DNA of 64,000 nucleotides from Odontocerum albicorne (GCA_949825065.1 OX463838.1:7108251-7172250); one strand, 5' to 3'; positions 44,031 through 54,304 are shown, counted from the stretch's first letter. The notes: generated by a model not told the origin, from the letters alone. Translations and numbers: made by a program.

Positions 44031-44480
44031 CCGTACCATCACGCCATTTTCGTTTCAGGGCAGGTAGAGAGAAACAAGCGCTAGACTCTCCTATCTCGAT
44101 ACACATCCTTCGCCTCTTTCACATTCATACATCTTATCATACAACTTTTATGATTTTTCTGACTTTCTAGGTATTCTTTCAAAATATCATTGAATTAATC
44201 CAACTATACTTTCCTTGGTCTTCTTCTTACACGCTTTCTACTCACATTTGCAATAAACATCTGTTTTGTTAATATTTCTTTACTCATTTGTTCCACATGC
44301 CCAAACCATTGCAGCATGCTCATCTTAATCTTATTCAACACCTCAGCCTTACGTTATATTCGAATTCATCCCTTACTGCTTCAGTCAATTTTCTGTCATA
44401 CATTGTCACTTCATGTATTCTTCTTAATCGTATCAGTTCCACGTCTACATTTTATTGTCATACGTCATATTTAGCACTAA
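44031..44480 (-). mobile_element. LINE family 2 C-terminal remnant (copy 2)
   Basis: The minus strand, across frameshifts, reads MSMLQWFGHVEQMSKEILTK, then IANVSRKRVRRRPRKV, FNDILKEYLESQKNHKSCMI, then RCMNVKEAKDVYRDRR. This matches the RTE-type LINE ending (LxWFGHVERM...NVSGxRxRGRPRK...NDILK...RCMNVxEAKxVxxDR). A plus-strand frame at 44288-44557 is its antisense shadow. Confidence 0.75.
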
Positions 44481-44730
44481 AATACTATTGTGGACTATCG
44501 CCTAATCAGATTTTGATACTGTCCGGTTCGTGTATATATATTTTATTACCCCATTGATTTCGCATCGCTACACGCCATTCGATATTCTTCGTGACTCTCC
44601 CATCATATAAGAAAATACTACCCAAATAGCAGAAATCCTCCATTGCTTCAGTGTTTCATTAAATCCGTATTTTGCATTTACTTTTTCTTTCACTTTTTTC
44701 TATCACCACTAATTTTTATAATATAATATT
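44481..44730. other. no gene seen
   Basis: Pyrimidine-rich sequence that may continue the LINE remnant upstream, but no motif is readable. Confidence 0.4.
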
Positions 44731-44922
44731 TCTTTTTTTTTTAACCTGGTGAGTTTATTGCCATGTGGCAATCTCTTCCAACCAGGCAGAAATATGTTTT
44801 TTATAGGGCCTACGTGTTAACCAGACTGGAATTCTATTTAAAAAAATCTGGGGGCCAGCTGGGATCGAGCCCGCAACCTCCGGATCGGCAGACAAGTGTC
44901 TTACCACCAGGCCACGGGTAAT
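44731..44922 (-). mobile_element. tRNA-derived SINE, best-preserved copy
   Basis: On the minus strand: CCGTGGCCTGGTGGTAAGAC (A box), GGTTGCGGGCTCGATCCC (B box, about 50 bp on), a body with CCAGATTTTTTTAAATAGAA, and a 3' tail CTGGTTGGAAGAGATTGCCA, CATGGCAATAAACTCACCAG and an A-rich end. The tail matches the 3' end of LINE family 1 (CTGGTTGGAAGAGATTGCCA, CCTGGCAATAAGCCCGCCAG), which links the two for mobilisation. A fragment of the same tail lies at about 48373-48420. Confidence 0.85.
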
Positions 44923-44984
44923 TTAAAGGGTAACCAAAAATATATATTCAAGTCATGCAATATCATATAACAATATATTTCACA

Positions 44985-45115
44985 ACAACGTTAATGTATG
45001 GAATTGAAACATGGACGAAGAAAATTGAATGGAAGGAGATAGACGACCATGTGGTTGTACTGTATACAACGAGATAAGAAAAATAAAAATATCATTCAAT
45101 AAAAGCTTTTGCCAA
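44985..45115 (+). mobile_element. short LINE family 2 fragment
   Basis: One plus-strand frame reads TLMYGIETWTKKIEWKEIDD, resembling the LLYGxExWTxxK motif of RTE-like LINEs. Only about 25 residues match. Confidence 0.45.
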
Positions 45116-45544
45116 ATGTAGATATTCTAACAATGTCCAAATAGAAACAATAACATTTTCAACTCGAAAAAACATGATCATTATTGCGAAAAAATGTAAT
45201 ATTTTATTTGATTTTGATTTTATTCATTTGATATGTAAATTTAGATAATAATTCATTTTACTTTCGATTCTACGGTATTTTATAATAAATTCATTGACAC
45301 GATTAAAAATAGTTATACCAAAACAAATTATCGATATTTGGGTATAGATCTATGTCCAAAGAAAAAAAAATTTACAAAAAATGTTTTCAATGTTATGAAA
45401 AAATTTCAGTTAATATTATTATTCCACGTAAAATTTTAAATAAAACTTTGTAAAAAAATATAAATGGTAAAAATCGGTTGTACATTATATGAATTGGTAA
45501 ATAAACACTACTCGTAGAGAAGAAATAAAATATATTAATTAAAC
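45116..45544. other. no gene seen
   Basis: AT-rich sequence, nothing recognised. Confidence 0.5.
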
Positions 45545-45702
45545 ACTTATTTTATATTTTTGTGTTCACCACTGGTTCATTTTGAGTTAACTACCGGTTT
45601 CGAATATCTCCGTCTTTATCGTCAGGTGAAGATAAACTTTGTCTTCAAAACCGGAAGTAAACTAATAATAAACCAGTGGTGGACACAAATATATAAAATA
45701 AG
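45545..45702. mobile_element. palindromic terminus of a second PLE-like family
   Basis: Inverted arms: TATTTTATATTTTTGTGTTC then ACCACTGGTT on the left, and AACCAGTGGTGGACACAAAT then ATATAAAATA on the right. The inner parts also pair, with divergence. On the minus strand the left arm holds CCTGACGATAAAGACGGAGA, TATTCGAAACCGGTAG, the same CTGAnGA...GAAACCGGTAG layout as the main PLE termini although the rest is unrelated. Head-to-head arrangement is the same too. Confidence 0.7.
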
Positions 45703-46276
45703 GGGTTTACTTCTTTATTTTATTTCTTTTCTACATAAAACATGGCACCACAAAGTGAAACTAAAGTCTTTTCGTAGATTCAAGAAACATGCTCGTAATT
45801 AAGATTAAAGTTCATATATTATACAAATATGTAGATCATATCGTGGGATGTTAAAATATAAACTACCGACGATAAAGCAAAGCAGTCGAAAGGAATATTG
45901 TGGGCGGGGACTATATTCTCGCATAAATATTTTAATTTAGCGCACTCATTTTCATAAAGAAAAAAATAAAACAGGTCTTAAACGTTTGGGTTATGCGAAA
46001 TGAAAAGAAAACACAAAAAATTGAATTCAATTTATATAAAATATGAAAGTTGAATAATAAATGCTCAAAGAGGAAAAATATCAATTTCGTATTTAAGCTC
46101 AAAAAAACAAAACACCGAGAACTTGAAGATGTGTGTCACGATAGAGTAGCGACGTAATGGTACGTTAATATTTATAATATATTTGAATACTTACCAAAGT
46201 ATTATAAAGACTTTAAGTATTATGAATACTTAACAAAGTATTTTGAATACTTAACAAATTAACATTGTGGTAAGAA
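45703..46276. other. no gene seen
   Basis: AT-rich. GAATACTTAACAAAGTATT-type words repeat at about 46185-46255. Confidence 0.5.
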
Positions 46277-48145
46277 ATCGCCGATCTTTTTTATGCTTCT
46301 CGTATTTTAACCCTCCGTCGGGCGCAATACGAATCCTAACACGTTCGGGCGCAACTCATCTGTGAGATTAAAACTTTAATTTCTGCTTACGCTTAAGGGA
46401 AAGCTTATTAAACTGAACTTTTCACTCAAACATGATTATATAACATTTGTACATTTCTTATACTTTTCAATAACAAAATTTTTAATTTTCTCATATTGTT
46501 TTTCTTAAAAAAGAAAATAACTAGTTTACAACATTCTCAGTCTTTTGTTGGCAGCTTACCAACACAACTAATGTAATTTAGTAACAGTAGGTTTGTAATA
46601 CACAATAGGTTTGAAAAAAAGATTTAGCACAACAAAAAGTATGCGGAATTAACTGTCATATCTTCATAAGGTAGGTGTTCATGTGACGAAAATAAAAGCA
46701 ATAACTTAACATTAGAGAACACTATACTAGCATTTTTTCAAACATGTGATCAAACGTCTTCACAAAAACAAAAGGGAGTAATCAAAATATGATTAGAAAG
46801 TTATTCCTGATCAGGATCACGCTGAACATTTTTGAAAATATTTTTAAAACAATTTTCACACACCATGCGGGCTTGTTTGTATCATACTCATATAGTAAAT
46901 AACGATCAATATCATTGAATTAGGGTCCAGAACATAGATATACGAACTATTGCTGGTATATAAAAAGAAATATTGAGAAACATATTTAAATTTTGGAAAT
47001 CAAAAATACTTACGTAATCGGGCGCAACTCATCCAGCAGATTAAAACGGCCGTCACGGAGACCAACGGTGCACTAGAGAAATAACAAAGACACCCTTGTG
47101 TGAGGGGTAGGGAGTCAGGAAGCTACTATAAGCATCACCTCTTTGTCGGTAAGCCTCACCGATTGGCACAAAAAAAAACTAGGTACCTCATCTCACAGAT
47201 TAGATGCACCCGCCCAAGGTTTAATAGGTAATTATTATTCGGACACATCTAGACAAGTTCCATATCCTATTAAGGTCAACAGCGGGTTGGTATTTATTAT
47301 AAATTTAGTGCACTACAAAAAAATCGCTGATTTTTTTTATGTTTCTCGTTTCTTAATAGATAATTATTATTTGGACACATCTCGACAAGTTCCACGCCCT
47401 ATTAAGTTCAATAACGGTTAGTATTTATTATAAATTTAGTATACCACAAAAAAAAATGCTGATCTTTTTTATGTTTCTCGTTTCTTTATAGGTTTGTAAA
47501 AAAGATTTGGCACAATAAGTTAGTAATTACACAATTCGGACACATCTCGACAAGTTCCACATCTTATAAATGTCAATTGCGGTTGGTATTTATTATGAAT
47601 TTAGTACAACACAAAGAAAATCGCTGATCCTTTTTAAGCTTCTCGTTTATTTATAGAGAATTATTATTCGGACACATCTTGACATGTTCCACATCTTATT
47701 AATGTCAATAGCGGTTGGTATTTATTATGAATTTAGTACACCACAAAAAAAAAACGCTAATCTTTTTTATGATACTCCTTTCTTAATAGAGAATTATTAT
47801 TCGGACACATCTCGACAAGTTCCACATCTTATTAATGTCAATAGCGGTTGGTATTTATTATGAATTTAGTATACCACAAAAAAATTGCTGATCTTTTTTA
47901 TGATTCTCGTTTCTTAATAGATAATTATTATTCGGACACATCTCGACAAGTTCCACATTTTATTAATGTCAATAGTGGTTGGTATTTATTATGAATTTAG
48001 TATACCACAAAAAAAAATTGCTTATCTTTTTTATGTTTCGCGCTACTTAATGGGTAATTATTATTCAAACACATCTAGACAAGTTCTACGTCATATTAAG
48101 GTCAGTAGTGATTGGCATTGAATAAAAATTTAGTACGTCACAAAA
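46277..48145. repeat. 132-bp satellite array, interrupted by a TTAA element
   Basis: GGACACATCT recurs at 47241, 47373, 47538, 47670, 47803 and 47934, with a degenerate copy near 48066, a period of about 132 bp. One interval is 165 bp because of an extra 33 bp (TTTGTAAAAAAGATTTGGCA). Each unit includes ATTATTATTCGGACACATCT, GACAAGTTCCACATCTTATT, GGTATTTATTATGAATTTAG and GCTGATCTTTTTTATG. A partial unit at 46277-46310 (GCCGATCTTTTTTATGCTTC) is separated from the rest by the element at 46311-47220. Confidence 0.92.
46311..47220. mobile_element. TTAA-flanked element inserted in the 132-bp satellite
   Basis: TTAA at 46307-46310 and 47221-47224. Removing the insert restores a normal satellite junction (TTCTCGTATTTTAA joined to TAGGTAATTATTATTCGG). 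The ends are CCCTCCGTCGGGCGCAATAC and, complemented, ACCTTGGGCGGGTGCATC, so only a weak inverted repeat remains. CGGGCGCAA occurs three times near the ends (46323, 46363, 47019), as subterminal repeats do. No transposase frame was found. Confidence 0.75.
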
Positions 48146-48258
48146 AAGAAGAAATGTTTGTCGAAAAACGTTTAATTGTACGTTATTATGTAGTCGTAAT
48201 AATTCAGATACATTCCCAAAACTACAAACAGTTTTACTGGTTGATATAATCTGATTAA

Positions 48259-48578
48259 CCCTTTCCGGTCCTATGTCGAATGTCATTCGACATCGATTTT
48301 ATTCCAGTGAGTCCTATGTCGAATGTCATTCGACATTTTTTTTTTTTTTAATTTTTTTTTTTTTTTTTAATGTTTTTTTAACCGTGCGAGTTTATTGCCA
48401 TGTAGAAATCTCTTCCAAAAATTTTCTTATGAACATAAATATAGTTTTATTAAAAACAACCTTGTGAACATAAATATAGTTTTATTAAAAACAACCGGGA
48501 TGTATTGTTTTACCCTGTAATTCTGTAAATCTTTTGTGGACCTGATGGAACGTTTTTTTTTTTGTGGACCGGAAAGGG
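48259..48578. mobile_element. short TTAA-flanked MITE with perfect 13-bp ends
   Basis: TTAA at 48255-48258 and 48579-48582; termini CCCTTTCCGGTCC and its exact complement. Just inside the left end the perfect 19-bp palindrome TGTCGAATGTCATTCGACA occurs twice (48274 and 48317). The interior includes long T tracts, a fragment of the SINE tail (about 48373-48420) and a tandem duplication of ACATAAATATAGTTTTATTA. No coding capacity. Confidence 0.88.
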
Positions 48579-48832
48579 TTAATATCAGACCTTTTTTCAT
48601 TATGGATATTTTTCTTCAAAAAAGCTACGTATTATTTCATTTGAATTTATTTAAGTTTGCTCATAAGCTGCCTTTAAATTCATATTTAAACAGCGCTTTT
48701 AAAATCATTCGAAAAGTAATTCGAAATTTGAATCTCGGTGGGTCCGTGATACTGAACGAATTTTAAATACCTAGCTAACAATTTTTAAACCGGTGTAAAA
48801 GGGGACGATGTTTAAATGATATACTCGTATAT

Positions 48833-48890
48833 AAACAAATTTTACATTTATGAATATACGAGTATATTTTCATAAATGTAGAATTTGTTT
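48833..48890. repeat. 21-bp hairpin with a TACGAGTA loop
   Basis: AAACAAATTTTACATTTATG (48833 onward) pairs with CATAAATGTAGAATTTGTTT (to 48890), one mismatch. The loop contains TACGAGTA (48857), and its complement TACTCGTA lies just outside the left arm (48822). Confidence 0.8.
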
Positions 48891-48895
48891 TACTT

Positions 48896-49479
48896 CCGTG
48901 AATATTTCACGGGCTGCAACTAGTAAAGTATAAATTTCAGTTGATTGAGAAAAACAGACACGAATAGAAAATATTCCATTTGAAAAACAAAGTGGCATAA
49001 AAAAAACACGCAGGAAAAATTCCCACATAATTCACGACAAGGAAGAAAACGACTCGAGTTGATTAAATTATAGGTCTGACATAAATAAAATAAGCTGGCA
49101 TACATTTGATTATGGGTCTGGCGCGGGGAGCTCAAAGCAGGATCATATTTTCATCTCGGTATATTCTCGGTGTCACCCACCATCTTCTGCACGAAGAAGT
49201 TTATCTTTCCCCTCCCAGGGGAGGTCGACCCACATCTATTTTCTTTCATGGACCAAGACTCAATCATTTGTTTCGTTGAAGGAAAAAAGAACAAATATAT
49301 CACAGAGTACACTTTGCATTTTGAAAGTATGCTCTGTTTTAAAAAAAAATATTAAATCCACAGAAAGTGGAATTTCAATAATTATACATTCATTTAAACA
49401 GTCATATTACCTTTGTGAAATAGAATATTAGAAAAAATAATAATAAAAAATCAATATTGACGTCTAAGTAGTGATATGG
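48896..49479. other. no gene seen; GC-richer patch near 49.1-49.25 kb
   Basis: Around 49115-49250 the GC content rises and the plus strand reads CHPPSSARRSLSF, with no recognised family. Otherwise AT-rich. Confidence 0.4.
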
Positions 49480-49715
49480 GTGTGGGCTGAAAAACATCTG
49501 GTGTCCCCGTGGCTGGGTTCGCCCTATATTGGTGGGGTGTATCTTGGCCGATGGGATGCTATTAGATGAGCCCAGACCTTTTGATAGCTTCTGTATTTAA
49601 TGTATTATCTGCAATTTATGTGTTTTAGAAGTGTTATTTAAATATAATATTATATGTACATACTATGTTGCTATCAATAAACCTATTATTTATTTATTTA
49701 TTTATTTATATATAA
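49480..49715 (+). mobile_element. retroelement 3' end with (TTTA)n tail
   Basis: A GC-richer segment (GGGTGTGGGCTGAAAAACAT, GTCCCCGTGGCTGGGTTCGC, GTGGGGTGTATCTTGGCC) is followed by ATCAATAAACCTATTATTTA and a (TTTA)n tail at about 49690-49715, the form of a LINE 3' terminus. Its only partner in the window is the minus-strand copy at 22360. The family is not identified. Confidence 0.6.
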
Positions 49716-50680
49716 AAGAAAGAAAAATTAAATAGGCATATTTATTAGTCGATGTGCCTAACATTAAAAAATACACCGATGTCATTAAATTCATACACCT
49801 GTCAAGAACAACAGCTTAACTTTTTCTCTTGCAAGTAATCAATGCCGTAGAAATCCATACAAACCCACACTGGCCACTGAATGTCTAATCTGCATTATTT
49901 ATAATACTGGATTTATACTAATAATTTATTATTACTACATAATTGCGGATTATATTATATAATAATATTGGCATTACAAAGAATGTGTAGTCAGACAAAC
50001 GGAGTTAGTTCCGAACTATTGAAATATGAACAGTCTACAATCTTATATAATGTTGTGAAGTCAAACATGTTTCTTTTATCTGTTCTTATTCATACTACGA
50101 AGAACTACCATGAAGAAATCATACTACGAATCTTGCTCTTTGAACCATCAAGAATTTAATCTAAAACTCCAGGTTGGAAGACAAAGTTCTTCTATGGAAA
50201 ATTGATGGTCTCTTTTAGACAATTTGGATCATCATATTAAATGCGCTTATACGTTTTGAACTGTAATAATATATTTTTGTCTGCATAATATAGAGGATGA
50301 AAATAAAGTTATTTTATGTATGGAGATTTGAGTATTTTATATCCAATTATTATTTGCATATTTTGATGAGTTAAATCAATTTAAATTTACATTGAGTAAC
50401 AACCTGTAGAACTATTTGGTATTATATTTGCCCTTTTATCTCATTCAAAATTATATGACGCCCCCCATAAAATATAGTAGTAATAGGGTTTATTTATACC
50501 TAATGGTTTCGTGTTCAATTTCCTATTGTGACCAAAACAGTAAAATAGACACATATTTTTAGCATTGTAAATAAAATTATTCTTATCAATTCTTTTATCA
50601 AATTTAATCTTTCGAATAAATTTATAATTGGTTGCATGCAATAGTTTATGATAAAAGCCCAGTAAATTGTAAATATGCAA
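49716..50680. other. no gene seen
   Basis: AT-rich. Short frames at 49968-50159 and 50441-50733 have no motif. Confidence 0.5.
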
Positions 50681-50690
50681 TAGTTTATGA

Positions 50691-51549
50691 TCCTTCCTTC
50701 CGTGGTTGCAGTCCTAAGACTGGTTTGCAGCAATTTGAACTCTTCTCCTCCATTCCCCCCTGTCCTGTGCGGTTCTTTTTAAGTCTGTATATGTTGAGCA
50801 GCGCACGTCCACCAACAGGTCCTCCAGGTACTCTCGGCGTGGGCGTCCCCTAGAGTTTGTCCCCTCGGTCATACCCTCCATTATGGCATGCAAGAGGCCC
50901 TCTTGTCGTATTATGTGACCGATCCATCTTGCACGCCTTTCGGACAGGATCCTGAGCAGGTGCCTTCCTCCTTCGATTCGTTGAAGAACCTCTTCATTTG
51001 TGATGCGGTCTCTTCAGGAAATTCCTAATAGTCTTCTATAGGACCACATCTCAAAAGCCTCTAGTCTTCGTCTATCTCTTTCGGATAGGCACCATGTCTC
51101 GCAGCCGTACATCAAGATACTCCATACATAGGTCTTGATGAGGAGTATTCTCAGTTTTAGGTCTATATTATTTGATTCTATTATTTTCGACCTTTTATTA
51201 AATGCAAGTCTAGCCTGATGGAGATTGAATCATGTTTTGCTGGTTCTTGGGATGCCACTTGGGCCTTTAATGTGGTAGTTTCCCGTTTCTTTCCACATCC
51301 TATGCCGTTGACCACGAAAGTTCTTCCGCCTTTGGAGATTATTTACTTCTCCAGGACAAGAGGGTGCCCTAAACAACAGACGAAAGTTGGTGGTCAGCTT
51401 ATTCCGGCCAACGCTCGGTCCCTGTCTATATTTGCCGACACGAGGTCGTTGCTCACTCCCCACCACGAGAAGGAAATAGATCAGGATTTTCATTTCCTCG
51501 AACCTGAGACCAGAAGGTATTTCTCAGAGTTCTCCAGTACTTTAGGGGA
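50691..51549 (-). mobile_element. RTE-like LINE insertion with target duplication
   Basis: The insert is flanked by a direct repeat, AGTTTATGAT (50681-50690 and about 51550-51559), consistent with target-primed insertion. From 51225 to 50714 the minus strand reads ARLAFNKRSKIIESNNIDLK, RILLIKTYVWSILMYGCETW, RLEAFEMWSYRRLLGIS-RD, RITNEEVLQRIEGGRHLLRI, RRARWIGHIIRQEGLLHAIM and RGRPRREYLEDLL, ending IAANQS and TAG. One TGA replaces the Trp of GISWRD. This is the RTE-type C-terminus and the best-preserved LINE coding piece here. The part from 51226 to 51549 is GC-rich and open on both strands (124 codons on plus) but shows no LINE motif. Confidence 0.82.
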
Positions 51550-51559
51550 ACAAGTTTAT

Positions 51560-52052
51560 GATAAAAACCCAGTAATTGGTTGCATGCAATAGTTTATGAT
51601 AAAAGCCCAGTAAATTGTATCTCATACAGAAAATTTGTGATCATATATAATTTTTTCTTCAATTAAAATATCTTTCAATTGACAAAACTTGTTTTTTTGA
51701 TACATATGAATTGGAATTCAGGATCGGGGAAATTTTTATCTGAATATTTAATAATAAATTAATGTAATATTCCTACTTACGTTATTATAAAAAATAATTT
51801 ATCGATTAACACGACACATGTTTTGGCCTCTTATTTTGCGACTCTTCAAATGGAAAGGAGAATAAAAGGAGAAACACGTGTCGCGGAGATTAATTTAAGT
51901 ATTGGAATAGCTAAATAGCTAATTGTGAAATTTTATAATATGGAATTAGACAAAATGAAAACTGATTTCTTTGATAAATAATTTTGTCTCATTGTAGTTT
52001 TTGTTTTAAAACTTTTAGTTATTAGTATTTTTTATAAACTGTCTTTATTTTT
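51560..52052. other. no gene; duplicated flank
   Basis: GCATGCAATAGTTTATGATA and AAAGCCCAGTAAATTGTA at 51577-51618 duplicate 50635-50672 on the other side of the LINE. The rest is AT-rich. Confidence 0.6.
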
Positions 52053-52305
52053 ATAATTTATTTTTATGAAACACTTTATTCCACTTTTTTTGTAACGGTA
52101 TAACCCTACCGGTTTTAAGGCTTTCCCTATCATCTTCAGGGGAGCACAAATAAGTCTTGTTTGTGCTCTCCTGAAGATGAGGTGAAAGCCTTGAAACCGG
52201 TAGGTTTATACCGTTACAAAAAAGTGGAATAAACAGTGTTTAATAAAAATAAAGTACAATGTCTTTAAACCTCCACAGCGTTAATGCCTTAACTATAAAC
52301 AACAT
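52053..52305. mobile_element. PLE palindrome, nearly complete
   Basis: Two full inverted termini meet near AAATAAGTCTTGTTTG (about 52148-52163). On the plus strand the right arm has CTGAAGATGAGGTGAAAGCC (52171-52190), TTGAAACCGG, TTTATACCGTTAC and GTGGAATAAACAGTGTTTAA. The outer flank TAATGCCTTAACTATAAAC closes it. Confidence 0.88.
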
Positions 52306-53105
52306 AAATTACTTTCTTTATTTGATGGCAAACATTTCTTATTTTTTTAACTAAAGTTGAGTGTTTCAATTTTAACAATATTGAATATGTTGAACAACCC
52401 AAGACAAAATTCAGACTTTAATATATAAGATTCAAATTAAACTTCCATCCATCAAAACGACACTATCTTTCTGCGTTTTCAAAAATACATCTATTTCCCA
52501 AACGTTTTACTTTCACTAACAAAATCGTTAAATTTTCAAGCGTTTTTTGACCCTATTCTTCTTCAGGGAATTTATAACCTAATGAGAGCTATCGATAGAG
52601 ACGGCCGTAATATACTAACGGCGTAATATACTAACAATATTTAGGCATGGACACGCCGCGCGTGTTCTGAGCATGAAGCAGATGTTCACATGGACACGCC
52701 ACGCGTGTTCTCAGCACTGGACGAGTTAATTTATAATACTCGTAGATAATACAAGAATTAAATTTCTTCAGGGAGTCGCTTACTTATTAACTGTGTTTTT
52801 TTAATAAAATTATAAATGATGGAGTCGACTGTGCTGCCCTTTTTGAAAAACCCTTTTTCTGTTCTACAATTCTAGAAGCACGTACACCTTTATCCATGAC
52901 ATAAAACAAACGTCTCTGAAAATTCCATTACGTAAAGAATTCGCAACAATTTTAATCACAGGTATAACAGCAGGATTGATATATTTAATAATCCACTTTT
53001 CAGTTTTAAGGCTTCGCTAACGAGCGCATGAAAGAATTTATATTAGTTCCTTTCTTAGAAACGTGAGTTCGAGAATAATTTCTTGTGAATTAAATATATT
53101 TTATT
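52306..53105. other. no gene; short GC-rich duplication at 52643-52718
   Basis: CATGGACACGCCGCGCGTGT and CATGGACACGCCACGCGTGT, each followed by TCTGAGCA or TCTCAGCA, lie about 46 bp apart. Each contains the inverted core ACACGC..GCGTGT. The surroundings are AT-rich with no frame of note. Confidence 0.6.
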
Positions 53106-53109
53106 TTAA

Positions 53110-53740
53110 CCTTTCCTTCCCTGTGTTGGGTATCTTCTACACGTTGCTTCTAATAACCATCAATATCTCTATAAATATAATAAATACAAGGTTAAGATTT
53201 TAGGTATTCTTCCATAATATATTTACGCATTGATTTAAAAAATAATATTAATATTAATTAGAATTTATCGACTTCATCGTGGGTATTTTGTGAAGATATC
53301 GGAAACAAATTCGCATTTAAACGCTGTGAGTGCCTCGACCTTGTGTCTTTTCGATAGGTGAAAAGTATGCGGGAAACGCGACACTATATTCGCATCTCAC
53401 TCTTGCATACTCCACTGAATTGCGAGGAGCTGAATTGTCTCAACGTCGCAAGCATAAGCGTAAACGCCGGGGTATGCGACTGACGTTCCGCGCCACAGTA
53501 GCTTCTAGGCTTGCAAATAGGTTAGACGTACGCCCGTTCCGTAAGCGTTGCCAGATGGTGTTTTAATGTTTTCAGCAAATAAATCTCAATTATTATAATT
53601 TTTAACTTCAATTATAATTAATTAAGGGGATTATCTATGAATGTTCTTATTTTTCCGATTTCAAATCGCTAATTTTTGATCGCGTACTCACTACCCAACA
53701 CCGGAGCACGCGTTTCAATTTTAACACCGTAAGAGAAGGG
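53110..53740. mobile_element. TTAA-flanked element, subfamily II (copy 2)
   Basis: TTAA at 53106-53109 and 53741-53744. The left end is CCTTTCCTTCCCTGTGTTGG and the right end, complemented, CCCTTCTCTTACGGTGTTAA. Closely related, in inverted orientation, to 37012-37638. A 78-codon plus-strand frame (53330-53566) is arginine-rich in its second half (SQRRKHKRKRRGMRL) and ends RPFRKRCQMVF; it is disrupted by a stop in the other copy. Confidence 0.88.
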
Positions 53741-53744
53741 TTAA

Positions 53745-54304
53745 GTTCAATAATTATTGTTTCGCAATTTAAATTAGTTTTTTTTTAATTTAATTAACAT
53801 AATATTGTTTGAATATTTAAATCTTTCATATTTTTTTACCACTAATGTCCAAAAGTTTTCAGTCTGAGCAAATAAGAGAATGTATTAACAAATACCAAGC
53901 CAGGCATACCATGCATGGTCAGGCGATATAACTGTTAAAATTAGCCGATAGATTGTTGTTTCGTTTTATTCAGAAATATTAAAAAAATAATTATCACTCG
54001 GTTTTCAAATTTCATTCAAAAGGAGGTGAAGACCCAGTTGTAATTAAACGATGTTTAAATACTATACCGTAGACGTGGCTGACAGGTGGTATCAGTCTAT
54101 CATATATACGCTTTAACAGTTCAGGCTGGATACTTTTGGATCTAAGTGGTATTTCATAAAACTAAAATAGCAGATTAATAACTGGAATAATTAGTACTTT
54201 ATATCATATTTTACGTTTTTATTTATTTATGTTTGAATAAGTTTATCGTCATACGCGTACCTGCATGCTCCTTAGTAAAAATTTTTTACCGAAAAGCCAC
54301 TTTG
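53745..54304. other. no gene seen
   Basis: AT-rich sequence with nothing recognised. Confidence 0.55.

Noticed and set aside
44731..44922. A genuine tRNA gene
   Set aside because: A and B boxes are present, but the sequence does not close a cloverleaf and carries a LINE-like tail, so it is a SINE. The same reasoning applies at 8651, 14423, 34576 and 38518.
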